NCBI GenBank assembly: GCA_030447925.1
Contig: JAUJNX010000002.1
Location: 509,617 to 561,524 of the forward strand
Length of the DNA stretch: 51,908 nucleotides
Reading direction: 5' to 3'
Origin: Egibacteraceae bacterium
Lineage (GTDB): Bacteria > Actinomycetota > Nitriliruptoria > Euzebyales > Egibacteraceae
The translations under genes were made by a program, and so were the position numbers. The notes under the pieces were generated by a model that worked only from the letters and a program-made list of their open reading frames with translations, did not search any database and had not been told where the DNA came from. Below, in pieces: positions 8,204-17,504 of the stretch. Numbering within the stretch: the first letter of the stretch is position 1; each line of letters begins with the position of its first letter.

Positions 8204-10957
8204 GTGACCAACAGGCAGCACCGGTTCCTCGCGGAGTGCGCGGGGGTGCTCGTCGTGTCCGCGGCCTGGGTCGGCACGATCGTGTCCGGCATCACCACGC
8301 CGGGCGTCTCGCAGACGCTCTCCAACGTCGGCCTCGCCGTGGCCGCCCTGTCCGCGGGCGTCGCCTGCCTGCTCACCGCCCGCCGCAGCGAGGGCCGGTA
8401 CCGGACCGTGTGGCGCCTGCTGGGCCTCAGCGCCCTGTCATGGGGCGGCGGGCAGGTCGCCTGGACCTGGTACGAGTCGGTGCTGGGCGTCGACGTCCCG
8501 TTCCCGTCCCTGCCCGACGTCGGCTACCTCTGCGCCGTGCCGCTGGCCTCCGCGGCGTTGCTGGCCGTCCCGCTGTCCGCGCAGACCCTGGCGGGGCGCC
8601 TGCGCACCGTCCTGGACGGGCTGATGATCGCCACGGCCATGCTCATGGTCAGCTGGCTCACGGTGCTCGCCCCGGTGGTGCGGGCGGGGGGCGACGGCTG
8701 GGTCAGCCAGGCGATCAGCCTGGCCTACCCCATCGGCGACGTGATCGCCATCACCATCGTCCTGTACGTCCTGCTGCGCTCCCGCCAGTCCTCGGTGCGC
8801 GCGCCGGTGCCCCTGGAGCTGATCGGGACGGCCCTGGTCGCCGTGGCGGTGAGCGACAGCGGGTTCGCCTACCTGACCGCGACGGAGAACTACGCGTCGG
8901 GCGGGGTGATCGACATCGGCTGGTTCCTGGGCTACGCGGTGCTACTGGTCGCGGCGCGCGTGCCGCCCCCGCCGCCGGCGGAACCCGCTCCGGACGACGG
9001 GCCGGCGCGCCCCCTGGGATTGCTCCTGCCCTACGCCGCGGTCACGGTCGCCCTGGCCAGCTCGGTGGTGGAACTGGCCGACCAGGGCTTCGCCGACCCG
9101 GTCGTCTCCTGGATGCGCTCGGCGTTGATCCTCATGCTCATCGTCCGCCAGGTGCTCACCCTGCTGGAGAACCTGTCGCTGACCCGCGACCTGGAGGCGC
9201 GCGTCCTGGAGCGCACGGCCGAGCTGCGTGCCAGCGAGCAGCGCTTCGAGGCGCTGGTCCTGCACAGCTCCGACGTCGTCACCATCGTCGACCGGGCCGG
9301 CACCGTGCTGTACCAGAGCGAGTCGATCCAGCGGGTCTTCGGCTGGTCGTCGGAGTCGCTCACCGGCCGACCCCTGTCGATCATGCTCGACCCGGCGGAG
9401 ACCATCGCCCTGGAGGCGGCCCTGCAGGACGCCGCCCGCGAGCCCTACAGCCTGCGCGTCGTGGAGCTGGAGGTCCGCCACCGCGAGGGCCGCTCCTGCC
9501 ACGCCGAGGTGACCATCACCAACCTGCTCGCCGACCCGAACGTGGGCGGGCTCGTGCTCAACACCCGCGACACCAGCGAGCGCAAGGCGCTGGCCGACCA
9601 GCTCGTGCACCAGGCGTTCCACGACGCGCTCACGTCGCTGGCCAACCGCGCGCTGTTCAAGGACCGCGTCGAGCACGCGCTGCTGCGCGGCCGCAGCGAG
9701 AGCGTCGCGGTGCTGTTCCTGGACCTGGACGGCTTCAAGGAGGTCAACGACAGCATGGGCCACGCCGCCGGCGACCTGCTGCTCGTCCAGGTCGCCCAGC
9801 GCCTGCGCACCTGCGTCCGGCCGGGCGACACCGTCGCGCGCTTCGGCGGGGACGAGTTCGCGATCCTGCTCGACGGGACGTCCGGCCAGGTCGACGCCGA
9901 GGAGGCGGCGAGCCGCGTCACCCGCTCCCTGCGCGAGCCGTTCGTGCTGGACGGCAAGCAGATCCACGTCACCGGCAGCGTCGGCATCGCCGTGCGCGGC
10001 CCCGATACGCAGGACACCGACCAGCTGCTGCGCAACGCCGACCTGGCCATGTACCGGGCGAAGGCCCAGGGCGGCAGCGGGTTCGAGGTCTTCGACCCCG
10101 CGATGCACACCCACCTCGTCCAGCGCCTGGAGCTGGAGGCCGACCTGCGCACCGCGCTGGACACCGGCCAGCTCCTGCTGCACTACCAGCCGACGGTGGC
10201 GCTGGCCTCGGGGCGGCTGACCGGCGTCGAGGCCCTGGCCCGCTGGGCGCACCCCGACCACGGCCTGATCATGCCCTCGCAGTTCATCGGGCTGGCCGAG
10301 GACACGGGGCTGATCGAGCCGCTCGGCCGCTGGGTCCTGCGCTCGGCGTGCGACCAGATGGCGCGCTGGCACCGCGAGCACCCCGAGATCCCGATGTCGA
10401 TCGGGCTGAACATCTCCGGTCGCCAGCTCCAGCGCGGCGACCTCCCCCAGCAGGTCGCCGACGCCCTCCACGAGTCGGGGCTCCAGCCCGAGCACCTGGT
10501 GCTGGAGATGACCGAGAGCGTGCTCATGGAGCACACGGCGGAGAACCTGTCGCTGCTGCGCCGGCTCAAGGAGCTCGGGGTGCGGCTGGCGATCGACGAC
10601 TTCGGGACCGGTTACTCGTCGCTGAGCTACCTCCACCGCTTCCCCGTCGACATCCTCAAGATCGACCGGTCCTTCGTGGAGCGGCTGGGCGACCCCAACC
10701 AGGACGCCGAGCTGGTGCGCACGATCGTCGGCCTGGGGCGCACCCTGGGCATGGAGACCATCGCCGAGGGCATCGAGGACCACCACCAGTTCCTCGCCCT
10801 GCGCCGCCTGGGCTGCGACCTCGGCCAGGGGTACTACCTGGGGCGGCCGATGCCCGCCGCGGACGTCGACGTGCTCCTGACCCGCGAGCAGGCCACGGCC
10901 GACGGGGCGCGGCCGCGGGCAAGAGCGGACGAACGGGTGGCGACCGCCGGGGCCTGA
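8204..10957 (+). CDS. Membrane PAS-GGDEF-EAL cyclic-di-GMP enzyme
   Basis: 917 residues from GTG 8204. The N-terminal ~320 residues hold about ten hydrophobic helices forming a sensor region I cannot name. A PAS domain follows at about 345-455 (SEQRFEALVLHSSDVVTIVD). GGDEF is intact at 548-552 (RFGGDEFAILL) and has the inhibitory I-site RPGD five residues before it. EAL is intact: EAL at 676-678, NISGRQLQ, LEMTESV, AIDDFGTGYSSL, KIDRSF, AEGIED and QGYYLGRP. Both cyclase and phosphodiesterase sites therefore look competent, with product feedback. It diverges from the decarboxylase operon. Confidence 0.93.
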   Translation: MTNRQHRFLAECAGVLVVSAAWVGTIVSGITTPGVSQTLSNVGLAVAALSAGVACLLTARRSEGRYRTVWRLLGLSALSWGGGQVAWTWYESVLGVDVPFPSLPDVGYLCAVPLASAALLAVPLSAQTLAGRLRTVLDGLMIATAMLMVSWLTVLAPVVRAGGDGWVSQAISLAYPIGDVIAITIVLYVLLRSRQSSVRAPVPLELIGTALVAVAVSDSGFAYLTATENYASGGVIDIGWFLGYAVLLVAARVPPPPPAEPAPDDGPARPLGLLLPYAAVTVALASSVVELADQGFADPVVSWMRSALILMLIVRQVLTLLENLSLTRDLEARVLERTAELRASEQRFEALVLHSSDVVTIVDRAGTVLYQSESIQRVFGWSSESLTGRPLSIMLDPAETIALEAALQDAAREPYSLRVVELEVRHREGRSCHAEVTITNLLADPNVGGLVLNTRDTSERKALADQLVHQAFHDALTSLANRALFKDRVEHALLRGRSESVAVLFLDLDGFKEVNDSMGHAAGDLLLVQVAQRLRTCVRPGDTVARFGGDEFAILLDGTSGQVDAEEAASRVTRSLREPFVLDGKQIHVTGSVGIAVRGPDTQDTDQLLRNADLAMYRAKAQGGSGFEVFDPAMHTHLVQRLELEADLRTALDTGQLLLHYQPTVALASGRLTGVEALARWAHPDHGLIMPSQFIGLAEDTGLIEPLGRWVLRSACDQMARWHREHPEIPMSIGLNISGRQLQRGDLPQQVADALHESGLQPEHLVLEMTESVLMEHTAENLSLLRRLKELGVRLAIDDFGTGYSSLSYLHRFPVDILKIDRSFVERLGDPNQDAELVRTIVGLGRTLGMETIAEGIEDHHQFLALRRLGCDLGQGYYLGRPMPAADVDVLLTREQATADGARPRARADERVATAGA

Positions 10958-10976
10958 CGGGGCGGCGGCGGCGGTG

Positions 10977-11004
10977 CTCGACCGGCGCCCGGGACGTCTA
11001 TCAT
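10977..11004 (+). promoter_or_regulatory. Promoter for the 11096 gene (-35 CTCGAC, -10 TATCAT)
   Basis: CTCGAC (10977-10982) and TATCAT (10999-11004) are separated by 16 nt in the 138-bp gap after the c-di-GMP gene. This implies a leader of about 85 nt before the ATG at 11096. Nothing else is seen in the gap apart from a GCC/GGC-rich tract. Confidence 0.5.
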
Positions 11005-11095
11005 GCGCCCGTTCCCAGGTCTGACCCCCGCGCGGCGATCGCCCCGTGGGATCCGGTCCCGATGCGCCGCCGACGGCGGCGAGGAGGCTGCCCAC

Positions 11096-13041
11096 ATGGC
11101 CCAGGCGACCACCAACGTCCGGCCGGAGGACCTGATCCGCCGGATCGGCGACTCCAACGAGCGGGCCATGGCCTACGTCCTGGCCCCCGACCCCCAGCTG
11201 TCGCGGCTGTCCCGCAAGGTCCGGGAGTCGATCATCGCGGACCTGCCGCCGGTCACCGCCGGCGCCCTGCTGGGCCCCGCCGCGCTGGCCCGCCACTTCG
11301 TGGCGTCGGCCGCCAGCGGGCGGTACCGGGACCTGTTCGCGCTGTGGGAGCTGTTCCGCCAGCGGCCCGACGAGTGCCGGCCCGTGCTGGCCGAGCGCCA
11401 GAAGGCGCTGGAGAAGGGGCGCATGGCCCTGGGCACCGCGGTCCGGCTGGGCCTGTCGGGCCGGGCGGAGCGCGTCGCCCGCGACGTGCGCGACGCGCAG
11501 GGCCTGATCTGGACCTGGCTGCGCGAGGTGCTGGACGAGGAGCAGACCGCCGTGGCCGCGCGCCCGGCGATCGCGTCCGCGTGGCTGCACCGCGAACCCG
11601 ACGTCGACCTCCCCCTGCCCGACGACCCCGACGACCGCTGGCTCGCGGAGGCGGCGGAGGCGCGCCGCGAGGGCCCGCTCGCCCCGCCCGTCGAGCGCCT
11701 CCTGGCCGAGAACGCCGGGCGCCTGCCCGCCACCATCGCGACGCTGTCGCTGGCCTTCGACCACTACCCCGACCAGGCGCCCGGGCTGGTCGCGCGCATC
11801 GACCTGGACAGCCCCCAGATCGGCGCGCTGCTGGCGTGGGCGCGCGACCACGGGCTGGGCGACCAGGTCGCCGGCCGGGTCCGCGCGACCGTCGAGGAGG
11901 CCGCCGGCCGGTCGCGGGCCGAGGGCGTCGCCGCCTGGTACTCCTGGCGCGAGCGCGGCGTCGACGTGCCGCTGCCCGCGGCGCTGCGGTCGCCCGACCT
12001 GGACGGGCTGGACGTGAGTCGCCCCGACACCGCCGCGCTGGCGGCCGCGCTGATCGCCGACGGGGCCCCGCTGGACATGCAGGCCGTCGTCGCCGACCTG
12101 GCCACCAGGAACCGCCAGCTGGCGGAGAAGGCCTACGAGGCGTACGTCTGCGCCGGGCTGCCCGTGACCCTGCCGGCGGGGCTGGCCAACAACCCGCTGG
12201 TCAAGGAGGGGACGCGCTGCCCCTGGTGCCAGTCGTGGACCTACGTCCGCGCGGGCCACGAGCGCCGCTGCCCCCGCCGCCCGGCGGGCGAGCCGGTCGC
12301 CGAGACCCCGGCCGAGCCGGCCGCGCCGCAGCCCGCCCCGACGCCCGAGGGCGACGCGGTCACCGCGGCCTGGGACGCGGCCGCCGCCGCGGAGTCCTCC
12401 ACCGCCCCGACCAACGGCGGCCCTCACCCGGCCGCCACTGCCAACGGCGCGGGGGCCGAGCAGCCCGCACCCCCGGCAGCCGCCGCCCCCGCCGCGGCGC
12501 CCCCGGCCGCACCCGCCGCCGCGGAGCAGCCCCCGGCACCCAGCCCGGCCGCACCCGCCGCCGCCGCGGCGGCGCAGCCCCCGGCGCCCAGCCCCGCCGC
12601 GCCGCCCCGGCCGAGCAGCCCGCAGCCGGGAACGGCGCAGGCGCCGCCGGGCCGCTCCCCGCCCCTCGGAGCCGACCGGCTACGACGCCATCGCCGCGGC
12701 GACCGCCGCCGCCCCACCGGCGCCGGCCCCGCCCCCGACGTCGCGGCCGACGGAGCCGCCCCCACCGGCGCCCCCGGCGCCGCGCCCAGCGGCGTGGCCG
12801 ACGAGGTCGCCGCGGCGGGGGCGCCGACCGGGGCCGGGTCGGCGCCGGTGTGGGGGTGGCGGCGGCGCCGTCCGCGGTCCAGGCCCCCACCCCCGAGGAG
12901 GGTTCGGCGCTGCCGGACGCCGACGCGGCCGCCGCCGCGGGCGCCGACTACGCCTCGGCCGCGCTCGGCGCCGGGGTGACCGGCGCGGGTGGCGAGGGCA
13001 CTGTCCCGCCGGAGGACGGGACGCCCGGGCCGGGCGCGTGA
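11096..13041 (+). pseudogene. Unknown protein with CCHC-type zinc motif and long Ala/Pro tail; frameshifted in the tail
   Basis: The ATG at 11096 follows GAGGAG with 9-nt spacing. The first ~400 residues are a clean, mostly helical, charged region with no domain I recognise. A possible zinc site sits at its end: CPWCQSWTYVRAGHERRC (C-x2-C-x9-H-x3-C). An Ala/Pro/Glu-rich tail follows. In the tail the coding signal steps through four frames (…EQPAAGNGAGAAG, EPTGYDAIAAATAAA, DVAADGAAPTGAPGAAP, then SAVQAPTPEEGSALPDADA…) to a stop at 13041. Each step equals one missing base. The stop overlaps the next gene's GTG (GTGA), so it is probably coupled to the S9 peptidase. Its function is unknown. Confidence 0.7.
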
Positions 13042-15158
13042 GCGACCTCGCCCAGGCCGCCGACGCGTTCCCCCGCCGCTACGCCCGGACCCAGCGCTTC
13101 TCGCTGGGGTCCCCCCGCGACCTCACCGTCTCCCCCGACGGCACCCGGGTCGTCTTCCTGCGCGCCGCCGCGGGGGACGACCCGGCGACCGGCCTGTGGG
13201 TGCTCGACGTCGCCACCGGGCGCGAGGTTCAGGTCGGTGACCCGGCCGCCCTGGAGCACGGCCGGCGCATCACCGACGAGGAGCGCCTGCGCCGCGAGCG
13301 GGCGCGCGAGGGCGCGTCGGGCATCACGTCCTACGCCACCGACCGCGCCGTGCGCACCGCCGCGTTCGCGGTCGGCGGGCGCCTCTACAGCGCCGACCTC
13401 GACACCGCCACCCTGACCCCGATCCCGCTGCCCGACGTGGTGGCCGACCCGCGCCCCTCCCCCGACGGCCAGCGCCTCGCCTTCGCCTCGACGGGCGGCG
13501 TCTCGATCGTCGACACCGCCGGCGCCGTGGCGGTGCGGGTGGCCGGCGCCGCGGACCAGGACGACCCCGAGGTCACCTGGGGCCTGCCGGAGTTCGTCGC
13601 CGCCGAGGAGATGGACCGCACCCGCGGGTTCTGGTGGTCCCCGGACGGGCGCACCCTGGCCATCACCCGCGTCGACACCAGCCCGGTCCCCCGCTGGCAC
13701 ATCGCCAGCCCCGTGGACCCCGACGTCGCCCCGGTCGCGATCGCCTACCCCGCGGCGGGCGCGCCCAACGCCGACGTCAGCCTCCACCTCGTGCCGCTGT
13801 TCGGCGGCAGCCGGATCGAGGTGCGCTGGGACCGCGGCTACTTCCCCTACCTCGCCGACGTCGTGTGGGGCGACCACGGCCCGCTGACCATCGTCGTCCA
13901 GAGCCGCGACCAGAAGGTCCTGCGGACCCTGACCGTCGACCCGGAGACCGGCCGGACCGCGGTGGCGGCCGAGGAGCACGACCTCCACTGGGTCGCCCTG
14001 GTCCCCGGCACCCCGCGCTGGACGCCCGACGGGCGGCTGGTGCGCACGGCGGACTTGGACGACACCCGCACCCTGCTGGTCGGCGACCGGGCGCTGACGC
14101 CGCCGGGCCTGCAGGTCCGCGCCGTGCTCGGCGTCACCCCCACCGCGGTCCTGGTCAGCGCCAGCGAGGAGCCGACCGCCGTCGTCGTCTGGCGCGTCCC
14201 CCTGGACGGCGACGACCCGGTGCGGCTGTCCACGCCCGACGGGGTGGCCGGGGCGGTCGCCGGCGGGGACACCGTCGTCGTCGCCCAGCGCGGCCTGGAC
14301 CGCCCGGGCGCCGTGGTCACGGTCCACGCCCGCGAGGCGGTCTGGACGGTCGCGAGCCGTGCCGAGGAGCCGCCCCTGCCGCTGCGCATGGCCATCCGCA
14401 GCCTGGGACCCCGGGCGCTGCGCACCGCGCTGCTGCTGCCCAGCTGGTGGCGCGACGGCGGGGCGGCGCTGCCCGTGCTGGTCGACCCCTACGGCGGGCC
14501 GGGGGCCCAGCGCGTGCTCGCGGGCCAGGACGCCCACCTGGTGTCGCAGTGGTTCGCCGAGCAGGGCTTCGCCGTGCTGGTCGCCGACGGCCGCGGCACC
14601 CCCGGACGTGGCCCGGCCTGGGAGCGGGCGGTCGCGGGCGACCTCGCCGGCCCGGTGCTGGAGGACCAGATCGACGCGCTGCGCGCCACCGCGGCGGAGA
14701 ACCCCGCCCTGGACCTGCGCCGCGTCGCGATCCGCGGCTGGTCGTTCGGCGGGTACCTGGCGGCGCTGGGCGTGCTGCACGCCCCCGACGTGTTCCACGC
14801 GGCCATCGCCGGCGCCCCCGTGACCGACTGGCGCCTGTACGACACCCACTACACGGAGCGCTACCTGGGCCTGCCGCAGGAGCACCCGGAGGCCTACGAC
14901 CGCAGCGCCGTGCGGGTGCCGCCCGACGACGCCCCGGCCCGGCCCCTGCTGCTGCTCCACGGCCTGGCCGACGACAACGTCGTGGCCGCCCACACGCTGC
15001 GCCTGTCGCGCGCGCTCCTGGAGGCCGGCCGCCCCCACCAGGTCCTGCCCCTGTCCGGGGTCACCCACATGACCCCGCAGACGACGGTGGCGGAGAACCT
15101 CCTGCACCTCCAGCTCGCCTTCCTCCGCGGCGCGCTGGGGCTGCACCCCGACCGCTGA
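13038..15158 (+). CDS. S9 family peptidase, dipeptidyl-peptidase IV-like
   Basis: 706 residues, the usual length for DPP IV-type enzymes. An N-terminal beta-propeller (WSPDGRTLAITR, SPDGQRLAF blades) contains the Glu pair Glu190-Glu191 (FVAAEEMDRTRGFWWSPDG) that in DPP IV binds the substrate's free N-terminus. The C-terminal alpha/beta hydrolase has GWSFGGYLA with Ser569, LADDNV with Asp645/646 and VTHM with His677. Removal of N-terminal dipeptides, often X-Pro, is the likely activity. No signal peptide is seen, so it is probably cytosolic. The GTG start lies in the GTGA overlap with the Ala/Pro-tailed gene. Confidence 0.93.
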   Translation: MSDLAQAADAFPRRYARTQRFSLGSPRDLTVSPDGTRVVFLRAAAGDDPATGLWVLDVATGREVQVGDPAALEHGRRITDEERLRRERAREGASGITSYATDRAVRTAAFAVGGRLYSADLDTATLTPIPLPDVVADPRPSPDGQRLAFASTGGVSIVDTAGAVAVRVAGAADQDDPEVTWGLPEFVAAEEMDRTRGFWWSPDGRTLAITRVDTSPVPRWHIASPVDPDVAPVAIAYPAAGAPNADVSLHLVPLFGGSRIEVRWDRGYFPYLADVVWGDHGPLTIVVQSRDQKVLRTLTVDPETGRTAVAAEEHDLHWVALVPGTPRWTPDGRLVRTADLDDTRTLLVGDRALTPPGLQVRAVLGVTPTAVLVSASEEPTAVVVWRVPLDGDDPVRLSTPDGVAGAVAGGDTVVVAQRGLDRPGAVVTVHAREAVWTVASRAEEPPLPLRMAIRSLGPRALRTALLLPSWWRDGGAALPVLVDPYGGPGAQRVLAGQDAHLVSQWFAEQGFAVLVADGRGTPGRGPAWERAVAGDLAGPVLEDQIDALRATAAENPALDLRRVAIRGWSFGGYLAALGVLHAPDVFHAAIAGAPVTDWRLYDTHYTERYLGLPQEHPEAYDRSAVRVPPDDAPARPLLLLHGLADDNVVAAHTLRLSRALLEAGRPHQVLPLSGVTHMTPQTTVAENLLHLQLAFLRGALGLHPDR

Positions 15159-15195
15159 GGGGCGGGTCGCGATCACCACGAACAGGAGTGCATCG

Positions 15196-16158
15196 GTGGA
15201 GTACCGCAAGTTGGGCCGCTGGGGCGTGCAGGTGTCGACGGTCGGCCTGGGGTCCTGGCTGACCTACGGCGGCAGCGTGCAGGAGCAGGCCGCGCAGGAC
15301 TGCATCCGCCGCGCCTACGACCTGGGCGTGAACTTCTTCGACACCGCCAACGTCTACATGCGCGGGCAGGCGGAACAGGTCGTGGGCAAGACCCTCGCGG
15401 CTGTGCCGCGCGACTCGTTCGTGCTGGCCACCAAGGTCTTCTTCCCGATGGGCGACGGCCCCAACGACCGCGGCCTGTCGCGCAAGCACGTCTGGGAGCA
15501 GCTCCACCACTCACTGCGGCGGCTGGGCACCGACTACGTCGACCTCTATCAGTGCCACCGCTACGACGAGTCGGTCCCCCTGGAGGAGACCTGCCGGGTG
15601 ATGGCGGACCTCATCACCCGCGGCGAGGTCCTGTACTGGGGCGTGTCCGAGTGGACCGCCGATCAGATCGCCCACGCCGTCGGCGTCTGCCGGGCCCACG
15701 GGTGGCCGGAGCCGGTCAGCAACCAGCCCCAGTACTCCGCCCTGTGGCGGCGCATCGAGCAGCGCGTCCTGCCCGTCAGCACCGAGCTCGGGCTCGGCCA
15801 GGTGGTGTGGTCGCCGCTCGCGATGGGCGTGCTGACCGGCAAGTACACGTCCCTGGACGACGTGCCGGAGGGCAGCCGCGCCGCCGGGGACGACCGCCAG
15901 TTCATGGGCAACTTCCTCAACGCCGAGACGCTCGCGGCGGTGCAGGAGTTGCGGCCGCTCGCGCAGGAGGCGGGGGCGTCGATGTCGCAGCTGGCCCTGG
16001 CCTGGTGCCTGCGGGAGCCCGGCGTGTCCAGCGTGATCGTCGGGGCGACCAGGACGGGCCACGTCGACGACAACGTCGCCGCCGCCGACCTGCACCCGGA
16101 CCCGGCGCTGCTCGCGCGCATGGACGAGATCCTCGCCCCCGTCGCCCACACGGACTGA
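15196..16158 (+). CDS. Aldo/keto reductase (Kv-beta/YghZ-like)
   Basis: 320 residues from GTG 15196 with an AGGAG ribosome site about 7 nt upstream. Family signatures are GVNFFDTANVYMRGQAEQVVG (catalytic Asp and Tyr), LATKVFFP (catalytic Lys) and DLYQCHRYDESVPLEE (His). The C-terminal NADP-binding signature is SVIVGATRTGHVDDNVAA. The insert GPNDRGLSRKHV places it with the beta-subunit/YghZ-type AKRs, which reduce small aldehydes with NADPH. Two bases separate its stop from the yqeY start. Confidence 0.92.
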   Translation: MEYRKLGRWGVQVSTVGLGSWLTYGGSVQEQAAQDCIRRAYDLGVNFFDTANVYMRGQAEQVVGKTLAAVPRDSFVLATKVFFPMGDGPNDRGLSRKHVWEQLHHSLRRLGTDYVDLYQCHRYDESVPLEETCRVMADLITRGEVLYWGVSEWTADQIAHAVGVCRAHGWPEPVSNQPQYSALWRRIEQRVLPVSTELGLGQVVWSPLAMGVLTGKYTSLDDVPEGSRAAGDDRQFMGNFLNAETLAAVQELRPLAQEAGASMSQLALAWCLREPGVSSVIVGATRTGHVDDNVAAADLHPDPALLARMDEILAPVAHTD

Positions 16159-16160
16159 CC

Positions 16161-16625
16161 ATGGCCCTCCCCGACCGGATCCAGGCCGACCTGACCGCGG
16201 CGATGAAGGCGCGCGACCGCGACACCGTCGCCACGCTGCGCCTGGTGGTCAGCGCGATCCGCACCCTGCGCGTCGCGGAGGGCCACAGCGGCGAGGTCAC
16301 CGACGCCGAGGCCGTGGACCTGCTGACCCGCGAGGCGAAGCGCCGGACCGAGGCCGCCGAGGCGTACGCCGCGGCCGGGCGCGACGACCTCGCCGAGAAG
16401 GAGCGCCACGAGCTCGCGATCATCCGGCGCTACCTGCCCGAGCAGCTCGGCGAGGACGAGCTCGCGCGCATCGTGGACGAGGCGGTGGCCGAGACCGGCG
16501 CCACCGCCCCCTCCGACCTCGGCCGGGTCATGTCCGCGGTCATGCCCCGCGTCCGCGGCCGCGCCGACGGCAAGCAGGTCAACGCCCTGGTCCGCGACCG
16601 CCTGACCGGCGGCCCCGGCGCCTGA
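16161..16625 (+). CDS. GatB/YqeY domain protein
   Basis: 154 residues, full length for YqeY. It starts LPDRIQADLTAAMKARD and carries KRRTEAAEAYAAAGRDDLAEKE, YLPEQL and the C-terminal ADGKQVNALVR. The domain is related to the tRNA-binding tail of GatB/GatE amidotransferase subunits, but the free-standing protein has no settled role. It starts 2 nt after the aldo/keto reductase stop, so the two probably share a transcript. Confidence 0.93.
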   Translation: MALPDRIQADLTAAMKARDRDTVATLRLVVSAIRTLRVAEGHSGEVTDAEAVDLLTREAKRRTEAAEAYAAAGRDDLAEKERHELAIIRRYLPEQLGEDELARIVDEAVAETGATAPSDLGRVMSAVMPRVRGRADGKQVNALVRDRLTGGPGA

Positions 16626-16639
16626 GCCGCCGGCGCCGG

Positions 16640-16659
16640 CGCCGACGCGGGCGTCGGCG
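16640..16659. terminator. Bidirectional hairpin between convergent yqeY and DJ-1 genes
   Basis: A perfect 9-bp inverted repeat, CGCCGACGC (16640-16648) and GCGTCGGCG (16651-16659), with two central bases, lies in the 39-bp gap between convergent stops. There is no T-tract, as is common in high-GC actinobacteria. Confidence 0.65.
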
Positions 16660-16664
16660 GGTGG

Positions 16665-17372
16665 TCAGGCGCCGGGGGCCGGAGCGTCGGCCCGGGGTCC
16701 GCGGGCGGTGACCAGCGCCACGATGCGCTCGGCCACGCCGACCGCGGAGGCGGGGTTCTGGCCGGTCACCAGCCGGTCGTCGACGACGACGTGCGGCTGG
16801 AAGTCGGGCGCCCCGCTGTGACGGGCGCCCCGTTCGGTCAGGCGGGTCTGGAGCAGGAAGGGCACCACCTCGTCGAGGCCGACCGCCCGCTCCTCGTCGT
16901 CGGTGAACGACGCGACCTGCTTGCCGGCGACCAGGTGCGAGCCGTCGGACAGGCGCACGTCGACCAGCCCGGCGGGCCCGTGGCAGACCGCGCCCACCAC
17001 CCCGCCCGCCTCGTAGAGCCGCGCGGCGATGCCCGCGAGCGCCGGGTTGCCGGGGAAGTCCCACATCGTGCCGTGCCCGCCCGCGTAGAGGACCACGTCG
17101 TAGTCGGCCGGGTCGATCTGGTCGGGCGTGGGGGTGTCGGCCAGGGCGGCGGCGACCCGCGGGTCGTCGAGGAACGCCCGCTGGACCGGATCGGACAGGT
17201 CGACGCCGTCCATCGGCGGGCGGCCCCCCTGCGGGGAGACGAAGTCGACGTCCCAGCCGGCCGCGGTGAACAGCCGGTGCGGGTGGGCGGCCTCGGGCAG
17301 GTAGAAGCCGGTGGTCCGCCCCGTGCTCCCCAGCTCGGCGTGGCTGGACAGCACGATCAATGCTCGGGTCAT
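16665..17372 (-). CDS. DJ-1/PfpI family protein (Hsp31/HchA-like)
   Basis: 235 residues. The nucleophile elbow is AVCHGPAG (catalytic Cys), preceded by the acidic YDVVLYAGGHGTMWD loop, and VTGQNPASAVGVAE is the usual C-terminal signature. Members are glyoxalase III/deglycase-type or chaperone-like enzymes that handle reactive carbonyls. The ATG at 17372 (MTRALIVLSSHAELG) is the natural family start. It is divergently arranged with a LysR regulator across a 132-bp spacer containing a LysR-like box, so that regulator is the likely controller. Confidence 0.9.
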   Translation of the reverse strand: MTRALIVLSSHAELGSTGRTTGFYLPEAAHPHRLFTAAGWDVDFVSPQGGRPPMDGVDLSDPVQRAFLDDPRVAAALADTPTPDQIDPADYDVVLYAGGHGTMWDFPGNPALAGIAARLYEAGGVVGAVCHGPAGLVDVRLSDGSHLVAGKQVASFTDDEERAVGLDEVVPFLLQTRLTERGARHSGAPDFQPHVVVDDRLVTGQNPASAVGVAERIVALVTARGPRADAPAPGA

Positions 17373-17479
17373 GGCAGGTGGCTCCTGGGAGTCGGGGTTC
17401 GTGGCCTCGGGATGTCCGCGGCACGACCCCCACGCTAGGCACCACGAGCCATTCCACCACTTCGACTTCTTGCCCGGTA

Positions 17480-17497
17480 CCATAAGGAGAGCTATGG
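17480..17497 (+). promoter_or_regulatory. LysR-type operator candidate (CCATA-N8-TATGG)
   Basis: CCATA (17480-17484) and TATGG (17493-17497) form a perfect interrupted palindrome in the DJ-1/LysR divergent spacer, ending 7 nt before the LysR start. Its position suits autorepression together with divergent activation. The start codon at 17505 is out of frame with the ATG inside the box. Confidence 0.45.
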
Positions 17498-17504
17498 CTG
17501 GGGC

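Noticed and set aside
7996..13041. A single plus-strand open frame of over 1,600 codons
   Set aside because: It is a GC-driven shadow of the c-di-GMP enzyme and the Ala/Pro-tailed gene in another frame: Arg/Pro/Gly-rich with no domains. Only its last ~65 codons are real, as the frame-corrected C-terminus of the 11096 gene.
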